Of a DNA stretch of 5,685 nucleotides, positions 1-5,285 are shown piece by piece. The notes beneath the pieces are model-generated. The model was given only the letters and a program-made list of their open reading frames with translations. It was not told the DNA's origin and made no database searches. The position numbers were made by a program, and so were the translations under genes. This DNA is from Nocardioides sp. (GTDB lineage: Bacteria; Actinomycetota; Actinomycetes; Propionibacteriales; Nocardioidaceae), in contig DOWL01000060.1 of assembly GCA_003519585.1 (NCBI GenBank), positions 867 through 6,551 of the forward strand. Direction: 5' to 3'. The number at the start of each line of letters is the position of its first letter. The stretch's first letter is position 1.

Positions 1-1520
1 CCGGCCAGCAGCGGCACCAGCAGCGCGATCTGCAGGGACCGGTTGCGGGCGCTCTCGTTGATGTCCAGCACCGCCTGCTCCACCTCGGGGGGCTGACCGG
101 TGATCAGCTCGTCGAGCTGGGTGTTGCTCATCACCTCGGCGTCGTCCTCGAGCGCGGCGGTGATCTGCGCCTGCTCGTCGGCGGGGATCACATTGCTGTC
201 CTGCACCTGGTGGGTGAAGCTGAAGGACAGCGCGGCCAGCATCAGCCCGCCCGCCATGGCCAGGCCGAAGGAGAGCCCGAACGACCCGGCGGCGGAGTTC
301 ACGCCGGCTGCCTCGCTCACCCGGTCACCCGAGATCGGGGCGAGCGTGTAGTTGTTGAGCTGGGAGACCAGCAGTCCGAGCCCGCACCCCGCTATGGCCA
401 GCGGTACGACGAGCCACCAGCCACTGTCCACGCGGGGTACGAGCGGGAGGATGATCGCGATCCCCAGCGTGGACAGCACGAATCCGGCCCGGATCACCGC
501 GGCGGGTCGCCGTTCACCGGCCCGCCGGCCGGCCACCAGGGCCGCGGCGAACATCGTCAACGACAGCGGAGCCAGCGAGAGGCCGGCTTCGAGGGCGTCG
601 TACTCCAATGTCATCTGGAAGAACAACGGCAGCGCGATCATCGCACCGCCGAGCGTGATCTGCTGCATCATCTGGCCGGTCACGCCGGCGGTGAAGTGCG
701 GGAACCGGAACAGGTCCGGGTCGAGCAGCGTCAGCTTCGACGCGCGCTTGCGGCGGACCAGCCAGCGGGCCAGCAGGACCAGCGCAACGGCGCCGAGCAC
801 CATCAGGAGGCCGACGTATTCGCCGCCCTCCTGCCAGACCAGGATGCCGAGCACGACGCCGCCCATGCCGACCACGGACAGCACCGCACCGACGACGTCG
901 ACGTGGCGGTCGCCGGTGTACGGCACGTCCTTGACCAGTCGGATCTGCAGCAGCACGACGGCGATGATCACGACCTCGAGGCCGAAGCCCACCCGCCACG
1001 AGAGGTACGTCGTGACGAACCCACCCAGCAGTGGGCCGATGGCGGCGGCGATGGCGGCCGCCGCCCCGACCAGCGCGTAGGCCTGCTTCTGCGCTCCCCC
1101 ACTGAAGTTGCCGTGGATCAGCGACTGCATGGCCGGCAGCAGCAGCGAGGCTCCCAGACCGCCCAGGATCGCCCAGAAGAGCACGATCGGCAGCAGGCTC
1201 TGGGCGAGGGTCATCGACAGCGCGCCGATGGCGTACGCCGTCAGCCCGAGCACGTAGGCCCGTTTGCGGCCCATCAGGTCGCCGACCTTGCTGTTGATGA
1301 GGATGAACGCCGCCGAGACCAGCGCCTCGAGCGCGATCGCGGACTGGACGCCACTGGCCGTGGTGTCGAGGTCCTTGATCACCGCGGAGATCGACACGTT
1401 CATCAGCGAGGTGTCGACCACCAGGACGAACATCGCCGCCGCGAGCAGCACCATCAACCGGCGGCTGCCGGACGCCCCCGTGTCGACGGCCTCGACGCCT
1501 TCGCCCGACCCGGTGGTCAC
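1..1520 (-). CDS. MFS exporter, DHA2-like 14-TM family (C-terminus cut by window edge)
   Basis: Predicted proton-coupled efflux permease of the inner membrane; the substrate cannot be told from sequence. Reading leftward from a GTG at 1520-1518, 506 codons stay open to the edge. TM1 (about residues 22-40) carries the family D36-T-x3-N41 pattern (VVDTSLMN). Motif A lies between TM2 and TM3 as GDLMGRKR (80-87), and the antiporter motif C in TM5 as GPLLGG (162-167). About thirteen hydrophobic segments are visible. A hydrophilic, acidic stretch (about 436-492) precedes the start of the last helix (about 495 onward), so only some 20-40 residues are probably missing. The start follows the SHOCT gene stop by 22 bp, which fits the end of a three-gene operon. 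The GTG has only a weak purine-rich leader; an ATG at residue 23 is possible but would cut into TM1. The family call is strong; the exact start is moderate. Confidence 0.9.
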   Translation of the reverse strand, partial: MTTGSGEGVEAVDTGASGSRRLMVLLAAAMFVLVVDTSLMNVSISAVIKDLDTTASGVQSAIALEALVSAAFILINSKVGDLMGRKRAYVLGLTAYAIGALSMTLAQSLLPIVLFWAILGGLGASLLLPAMQSLIHGNFSGGAQKQAYALVGAAAAIAAAIGPLLGGFVTTYLSWRVGFGLEVVIIAVVLLQIRLVKDVPYTGDRHVDVVGAVLSVVGMGGVVLGILVWQEGGEYVGLLMVLGAVALVLLARWLVRRKRASKLTLLDPDLFRFPHFTAGVTGQMMQQITLGGAMIALPLFFQMTLEYDALEAGLSLAPLSLTMFAAALVAGRRAGERRPAAVIRAGFVLSTLGIAIILPLVPRVDSGWWLVVPLAIAGCGLGLLVSQLNNYTLAPISGDRVSEAAGVNSAAGSFGLSFGLAMAGGLMLAALSFSFTHQVQDSNVIPADEQAQITAALEDDAEVMSNTQLDELITGQPPEVEQAVLDINESARNRSLQIALLVPLLA

Positions 1521-1542
1521 CTCACCCGACCCACGTTCAGGC

Positions 1543-1866
1543 TCAGCCGAGCAGCTTCGCCTTCTGCGCCGCGAACTCCTCCTCGGTGAGGATCCCCTGG
1601 TCGCGCAGGCCGGCCAGCTTCTGCAGCTGCTCGACGACGTCGTCCTCGATCCCCGCGGCGGGCGCGGCCGGCGGCGGGGCGTACTGCTGCGGCGGGGGCG
1701 CGTACTGCTGCTGCGGCGGCGGGGCGTACTGCTGCTCCTGGTAGGCCTGAGCATCGGCCTGCTGCTGCCAGCGGCCGGCCTGGCGCCGGGAGACGCGGTT
1801 GGACACGGCGGTCGCGGTGCCCGCGACCACAGCGGTGCGAGCCATGGTTCCGATCAGTCGTGGCAT
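1543..1866 (-). CDS. Small SHOCT-domain protein with Gln/Pro repeat linker
   Basis: A 107-residue protein in three parts. Residues 1-33 form a basic, mildly hydrophobic N-terminal segment rich in Ala, Val, Thr and Arg. It could be a short amphipathic or membrane-associated helix, but it is no convincing signal peptide. Residues 34-72 form a low-complexity Gln/Pro/Tyr/Ala linker with three copies of QYAPPP. Residues about 77-106 match the SHOCT domain (short C-terminal domain), with the typical pattern of Leu-x-Lys-Leu, Leu-x-x-x-Gly-Ile-Leu-Thr-x-x-Glu-Phe and a terminal Lys-x-x-Leu-Leu. SHOCT domains usually sit at protein ends and are thought to mediate oligomerisation; no enzyme activity is expected. 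The ATG at 1866 has an AGAGGAA ribosome binding site 8 nt upstream (1875-1881). The DUF6325 stop codon lies just beyond it (1883), so the two genes are almost certainly co-transcribed. Its job, possibly assembling or regulating a neighbour, is unknown. Confidence 0.88.
   Translation of the reverse strand: MPRLIGTMARTAVVAGTATAVSNRVSRRQAGRWQQQADAQAYQEQQYAPPPQQQYAPPPQQYAPPPAAPAAGIEDDVVEQLQKLAGLRDQGILTEEEFAAQKAKLLG
1669..1731 (-). repeat. In-frame short tandem repeat encoding QYAPPP x3
   Basis: Three imperfect direct copies of a unit reading CAGCAGTACGCSCC on the coding strand encode QYAPPP at residues 46-51, 54-59 and 61-66 of the SHOCT protein. They are separated by two (QQ) and one (Q) residues. 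This is a low-complexity linker and a likely site of copy-number variation between strains. Confidence 0.8.
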
Positions 1867-1874
1867 GGGTTGAG

Positions 1875-1881
1875 TTCCTCT
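1875..1881 (-). promoter_or_regulatory. Ribosome binding site of the SHOCT gene
   Basis: AGAGGAA on the minus strand, 8 nt before the ATG at 1866. It lies immediately downstream of the preceding gene's stop codon, supporting translation from a shared transcript. Confidence 0.7.
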
Positions 1882-1882
1882 C

Positions 1883-2323
1883 TCAGGCTTCGGCTGCTTC
1901 GAGCGCGTCGAGCGCGGCGATGACGTCTTCGGCCGGGATCCGGCCAGTGGCGATGACCTCGGCGCCGACCTCGCGCATCGCGCTCACGAACGGCCCCGCC
2001 CAGGTGTTCTCGTAGACGATCACGGCGACGGCGTTGCCGGGCGTCACGAGCGAGGCGCTCTCGGCGATGTCCTCGTCGTCGAGCAGCCCCGAACGGGCGC
2101 CCTCGAAGACGGCCAGGTCAAGGACGCCGTCGCCGTCGAGGTCGGCGATCTCGATGACCTGGAAGCTGCCGTCCTCGTCAACGGTCGCCACGACGAGGTC
2201 CAGGACCCGGATGATCCCGCGGTCGGTCAGGTCAAGCAGGGCCGCGAGTCCCTGTCCCTCAGCCCGGGCCTTGGGGAACTCCACGGCGAGGTAGTCGATC
2301 GGTCCTACGTCCATCTGGGTCAT
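1883..2323 (-). CDS. DUF6325-family small acidic protein
   Basis: A 146-residue soluble-looking acidic protein of unknown function. I recognise it as DUF6325 (older annotations: DUF1269-like) from the N-terminal GPIDYLAVEFP (7-17), the DLTDRGIIRVLDL block (31-43), the YENTWAGPF block (104-112) and the C-terminal GRIP helix (127-130); the family assignment is from memory. The hydrophobic blocks alternate with charged loops, suggesting a compact alpha/beta fold rather than a membrane protein, with no signal peptide. Residues 61-69 (DLDGDGVLD) look like a calcium-binding loop. I chose the ATG at 2323 because GGGAGGA sits 4 nt upstream; a further-upstream in-frame ATG at 2350 would add nine residues but places this ribosome binding site inside the gene. 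It is the first gene of the leftward operon, with only 16-17 bp to the SHOCT gene. Families of this kind are often found beside SHOCT proteins in actinomycetes, which is recollection rather than something shown here. Confidence 0.85.
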   Translation of the reverse strand: MTQMDVGPIDYLAVEFPKARAEGQGLAALLDLTDRGIIRVLDLVVATVDEDGSFQVIEIADLDGDGVLDLAVFEGARSGLLDDEDIAESASLVTPGNAVAVIVYENTWAGPFVSAMREVGAEVIATGRIPAEDVIAALDALEAAEA

Positions 2324-2327
2324 CAGG

Positions 2328-2334
2328 TCCTCCC
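2328..2334 (-). promoter_or_regulatory. Ribosome binding site deciding the DUF6325 start
   Basis: GGGAGGA on the minus strand lies 4 nt before the ATG at 2323-2321. It is a near-perfect Shine-Dalgarno sequence and favours this start over the ATG at 2350, which has no comparable site. Confidence 0.8.
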
Positions 2335-2389
2335 TGGCAGTGCCATTCAAGAGATTTCTGTGGGTGAGCCTCGACGATCACACGGGCAT

Positions 2390-2433
2390 GGGTGGTTCTA
2401 CCCCACCCCGCGAGGGGTGAGGTGCAACCACCC
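2390..2433. repeat. 44-bp near-palindrome with GCGA loop
   Basis: Two 20-nt arms (2390-2409 and 2414-2433) flank the 4-nt centre GCGA (2410-2413). Pairing outward from the centre gives six pairs (CACCCC/GGGGTG), one mismatch, three pairs, a T-G wobble, one mismatch and then eight pairs (GGGTGGTT/AACCACCC). As plus-strand RNA the centre would be a GNRA-type tetraloop closed by C-G pairs. As DNA it could be an operator for a dimeric regulator or two overlapping divergent promoters. It lacks a T-run and lies upstream of both genes, so it is not a terminator. Confidence 0.8.
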
Positions 2434-2434
2434 G

Positions 2435-2472
2435 CGCGCTTCCGACATTGAGGACGGAGGCGCGGAAGCGCG
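2435..2472 (+). repeat. Inverted repeat in the ATPase leader
   Basis: Perfect 9-bp arms CGCGCTTCC (2435-2443) and GGAAGCGCG (2464-2472) surround a 20-nt loop (2444-2463) that contains a GGAGG decoy. It starts one base after the 44-bp palindrome and ends 7 nt before the ATPase ribosome binding site. In RNA it could be a 5' leader hairpin affecting translation; in DNA it could be an operator. The function is not known. Confidence 0.65.
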
Positions 2473-2479
2473 GACGACT

Positions 2480-2485
2480 GGAGGG
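2480..2485 (+). promoter_or_regulatory. Ribosome binding site of the ATPase gene
   Basis: GGAGGG followed by AACC and the ATG at 2490. It fixes the start and argues against the in-frame TTG at 2448, which would add 14 charged residues and fall inside the leader inverted repeat. Confidence 0.8.
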
Positions 2486-2489
2486 AACC

Positions 2490-5231
2490 ATGACCACCAA
2501 CCCGGCTCCCGCACAGGTCGGCGAGACATCGCGCGATCCGGTCTCGTCGACCGCCGAGCAAGTCGCGACCGCCCACGGCGTAGACCCGAGCCGCGGCCTG
2601 TCCGCGGGAGAGGCGGCGTCCCGGCTGGCCTCGCACGGCCCCAACCAGCTCGCGGGTGGCACGAAGGAGCCGGCCTGGCGGGCCTTCCTCCGCCAGTACG
2701 AGGACTTCATGCAGCTGATCCTGCTGGGGGCGGCTCTCGTCAACCAGCTGGTGACCGGCGAGACCGGGACCACGGTGGTGCTCGCGGGGCTGACCGTCTT
2801 CAACGCGATCATCGGGTTGCGCCAGGAGTCGAAGGCCGAGGAGAGCGTCAAGGCGCTCTCGCAGATGATGAAGACGATCGCGCGGGTACGCCGCGACGGG
2901 CAGGCGGTCGAGATCGACGCCGGTGAGCTGGTGCCCGGCGACGTGGTCCTCATGGAGGCCGGCAACCGGGTGCCTGCGGACGGCCGCGTGGTCCTCGCCG
3001 CAACCCTCGAGATCGAGGAGGCCGCCCTCACCGGAGAGAGCCTGCCGGTGGGCAAGACCGCCGAGCCGGTGCCCGGCGACGACGTCCCGTTGGGCGACCG
3101 GATCTGCATGGCGTACATGAACACCTCGGTGACGCGCGGTCGCGGCGAGATGATCGTGACGGCGACCGGCATGGGCACCGAGATCGGCCACATCGCCGAC
3201 ATGCTGGCGAACACCGAGGCGACCAAGACCCCGCTGCAGAAGCAGCTCGACTCGCTGTCGAAGATCATCGCGACCATCGCCGCGGTGGCGCTGGTCCTGG
3301 TGGTGTTGCTCGGCCTGGCCCAAGGCGAGTCGTTCGACACCCTGTTCATCACCGGCGTGGCCCTCGCCGTGGCCGCGATCCCGACCGGTCTCCCGGCGGT
3401 CGTCACTGCGCTGCTCTCGATGGGCACCCGGGAGATCGCCCGCCGCAATGCGATCGTCAAACGGCTGCCCGCGGTCGAGACGCTCGGCTCGACCTCGGCG
3501 ATCTGCTCGGACAAGACCGGCACGCTCACGCTCAACAAGATGACCGCCCGCGAGCTGGTGATCCCCGGCCAGAACCGCTTCACGGTCACCGGCGAGGGCT
3601 ACAGCACGGCGGGCGAGATCCGGCACGTCGGTGGCCAGCAGCACGACCTCGATCCCTACCTGCTGCCGATGGTGCTCTGCGCCGACGCAGTGCTGGACGG
3701 CGAGGCGCTGATCGGCGACCCGACGGAGGGTGCGCTGATCGTGCTCGGCGCCAAGGGCGGCCTCGACATCACCGAGACCCGGGCAGCACTCCCCCGCGTC
3801 GCCGAGGTGCCCTTCGACTCCGACTACAAGTTCATGGCGACCTTCCACGACATGACGGCGGACGACGGCCGCCCGGTGGTGCGCTGCTACGTCAAGGGCG
3901 CGCCCGACGTACTCCTGGCGCGCGCCAAGGACATCCGCAACCCCGACGGCACCCTGGTCGCACTCACCGACGACAACCGACAGCTGGTGGTCGACGCGAA
4001 CGACAAGATCGCCAACGCCGGCGAGCGGGTGATGGTGGTCGCGCAGCGCGACTTCGAGGCCGGCACGGTGCAGCCCGGCAACGACCTGATCGAGCTGGTG
4101 CAGGAGCTCACCCTGCTGGCCATGGTCGGCATCGTCGACCCACCACGCCCCGAGGCGAAGACCGCCATCGCGGAGTGCCACGACGCCGGCATCCGGGTCC
4201 GGATGATCACCGGGGACCACGCGACCACGGCCGCGGCGATCGCGCACGAACTCGGCATCGAGGGACGGGCGGTGACCGGCACCGAGTTCGCCGCGATGAG
4301 CGACGACCAGCTCCGCACCGAGATCGACGACATCGGCGTCGTCGCCCGGGTCGCACCCGAGGACAAGGTGCGCCTGGTCCGGCTGCTCAAGGAGAAGGGG
4401 AACGTCGTCGCCATGACCGGGGACGGCGTCAACGACGCCCCGGCGCTCAAGACCGCCGACATCGGCGTGGCCATGGGCATCACCGGCACCGAGGTGTCGA
4501 AGGAGGCCGCGGTCATGATCCTGACCGACGACAACTTCGCCACCATCGTCGGCGCGGTGTCGTACGGTCGCACGCTCTACGACAACCTGCTGAAGTACCT
4601 GCGCTTCCAGATGTCCACGCTGGTGGCCTACATCGCGATCTTCATCGGGGCCGGCATCTTCGGCATCGCGAACGGCGCGCCGCTGAACCCCCTCCAGATC
4701 CTCTGGCTCAACATGGTCGTCGACATCCCCTTGGCCGTCGCGCTCGGCTTCGACCAGCCGGCCCGCGGGCTGATGGCCCGCCCACCACGGCCGGTGGCCG
4801 CCCCGGTGCTCTCCCGCAGCAACTGGATCCGACTGTGCGTCCAGGGCGCGGTGATGACCGTGGGCGCCCTGGTGGCCTACCAGATCGGCCACGACCAGGG
4901 CGGCGCGATCCTCGGCGCCACGATGCTGCTCACCGCGCTGTCGCTCTTCCATCTCTTCGGGGCGCTGCTGTGCCGCGACCAGATCAACACCATCTTCGAC
5001 CGCGACGCGCTCCCGGGCATCGTCCAGATCCGCCGCTACGGCATCGCGCTGCTCGCGATCATCGCCATCACCGCCATCGACTTCCTGGAGCGGATCTTCG
5101 GCACCACCGGCATGAGCTTCAACCAGTGGGCCATCTGCATCGCACTGGCCGCCTCGCTCGTGGTGGTCGAGGAGGTCCTCAAGTTCGTGCTCCGCCGGCG
5201 GACCGGCGCCATCGCCGTTCCGGCGCCCTGA
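2490..5231 (+). CDS. P2-type cation-transporting P-type ATPase (PacL/CtpF-like)
   Basis: A complete 913-residue ion pump of the cytoplasmic membrane, using ATP via an aspartyl-phosphate intermediate. In order: N-terminal cation-ATPase domain (about 20-75), TM1-2 (about 70-112), and actuator domain with the dephosphorylation loop TGES (181-184). TM3-4 (about 258-310) follow with PTGLP (298-302), then the phosphorylation site DKTGTLT (D341). The nucleotide domain has FDSDYKFM (442-449) and KGAP (469-472). DPPR (550-553), MITGD (572-576) and the hinge TGDGVND (643-649) complete the HAD core. TM5-10 fill about 705-902, with NMVVD (741-745) in TM6. The catalytic machinery is intact and the length normal for the P2A/MgtA-PacL group. 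By my alignment to SERCA, four of the five Ca2+-ligand positions in TM4-6 that I compared are changed or only partly kept: E309 to T299, N768 to L711, E771 to Y714 and T799 to V744. N796 (N741) and D800 (D745) remain. The transported ion is therefore uncertain. A CYTH gene follows at 54 bp. Confidence 0.95.
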   Translation: MTTNPAPAQVGETSRDPVSSTAEQVATAHGVDPSRGLSAGEAASRLASHGPNQLAGGTKEPAWRAFLRQYEDFMQLILLGAALVNQLVTGETGTTVVLAGLTVFNAIIGLRQESKAEESVKALSQMMKTIARVRRDGQAVEIDAGELVPGDVVLMEAGNRVPADGRVVLAATLEIEEAALTGESLPVGKTAEPVPGDDVPLGDRICMAYMNTSVTRGRGEMIVTATGMGTEIGHIADMLANTEATKTPLQKQLDSLSKIIATIAAVALVLVVLLGLAQGESFDTLFITGVALAVAAIPTGLPAVVTALLSMGTREIARRNAIVKRLPAVETLGSTSAICSDKTGTLTLNKMTARELVIPGQNRFTVTGEGYSTAGEIRHVGGQQHDLDPYLLPMVLCADAVLDGEALIGDPTEGALIVLGAKGGLDITETRAALPRVAEVPFDSDYKFMATFHDMTADDGRPVVRCYVKGAPDVLLARAKDIRNPDGTLVALTDDNRQLVVDANDKIANAGERVMVVAQRDFEAGTVQPGNDLIELVQELTLLAMVGIVDPPRPEAKTAIAECHDAGIRVRMITGDHATTAAAIAHELGIEGRAVTGTEFAAMSDDQLRTEIDDIGVVARVAPEDKVRLVRLLKEKGNVVAMTGDGVNDAPALKTADIGVAMGITGTEVSKEAAVMILTDDNFATIVGAVSYGRTLYDNLLKYLRFQMSTLVAYIAIFIGAGIFGIANGAPLNPLQILWLNMVVDIPLAVALGFDQPARGLMARPPRPVAAPVLSRSNWIRLCVQGAVMTVGALVAYQIGHDQGGAILGATMLLTALSLFHLFGALLCRDQINTIFDRDALPGIVQIRRYGIALLAIIAITAIDFLERIFGTTGMSFNQWAICIALAASLVVVEEVLKFVLRRRTGAIAVPAP

Positions 5232-5232
5232 C

Positions 5233-5250
5233 CCACCCGCCCCGGGGTGG
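5233..5250 (+). repeat. Short stem-loop between ATPase and CYTH genes
   Basis: CCACCC (5233-5238) and GGGTGG (5245-5250) can pair across a 6-nt loop directly after the ATPase stop codon. No T-run follows, so it is not a classical intrinsic terminator. It might pause RNA polymerase, protect the upstream mRNA or be chance in GC-rich DNA. Confidence 0.35.
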
Positions 5251-5274
5251 CGCGAACCCACCCCCAGTCCGCCG

Positions 5275-5280
5275 AAGGTG
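5275..5280 (+). promoter_or_regulatory. Ribosome binding site of the CYTH gene
   Basis: AAGGTG followed by 5 nt and the ATG at 5286. An out-of-frame ATG at 5281 overlaps the spacer; its frame lacks the CYTH motifs. Confidence 0.5.
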
Positions 5281-5285
5281 ATGAG

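Larger units (their letters stand above)
2324..2489. promoter_or_regulatory. Divergent intergenic control region
   Basis: These 166 bp separate the start codons of the leftward DUF6325 operon and the rightward ATPase gene, so they must hold the promoters for both directions unless one is read from further away. No clear housekeeping -35/-10 pair (TTGACA/TATAAT) is visible. The region is dominated by two adjacent inverted repeats (2390-2433 and 2435-2472). The larger one contains GGTT-N17-GGGTGA on the plus strand (GGTT 2394-2397, GGGTGA 2415-2420). On the minus strand it contains GGTT-N17-GGGTGG (GGTT 2429-2426, GGGTGG 2408-2403). This resembles the GTTT-N14-17-GGGTAT type of promoter used by SigB/SigF-family stress sigma factors, with an imperfect -10. 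Start sites and sigma use are inference. Confidence 0.55.

Noticed and set aside
210..1589. 459-codon open frame on the plus strand across the MFS and SHOCT genes
   Set aside because: The product is an Arg/Gln/His-rich shadow, while the minus strand gives a clear 14-TM MFS protein with motifs A and C.
1669..1731. CRISPR-like or regulatory tandem repeat
   Set aside because: The units are short, contiguous, in frame and encode a protein linker; there are no spacers.
2324..2350. Upstream ATG (2350) for the DUF6325 protein
   Set aside because: The strong GGGAGGA site at 2334-2328 serves the ATG at 2323; the extension MNGTAREDL is not part of the family core.
2390..2433. Bidirectional intrinsic terminator
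   Set aside because: It lies upstream of both divergent genes and has no T-run on either side.
2448..2489. Upstream TTG start for the ATPase adding 14 residues
   Set aside because: The ATG at 2490 has GGAGGG at proper spacing. The TTG has no ribosome binding site and lies in the inverted-repeat loop.
2490..5231. Naming the pump as a calcium ATPase
   Set aside because: The overall family fits, but most Ca2+-ligand side chains are not conserved, so only a general cation-transport call is supported.
2259..5261. 1000-codon open frame on the minus strand opposite the ATPase gene
   Set aside because: Its translation is low-complexity, rich in Arg, His, Asp and Gly with no recognisable domain. 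It mirrors the ATPase codons and is the usual antisense open frame of GC-rich genes.
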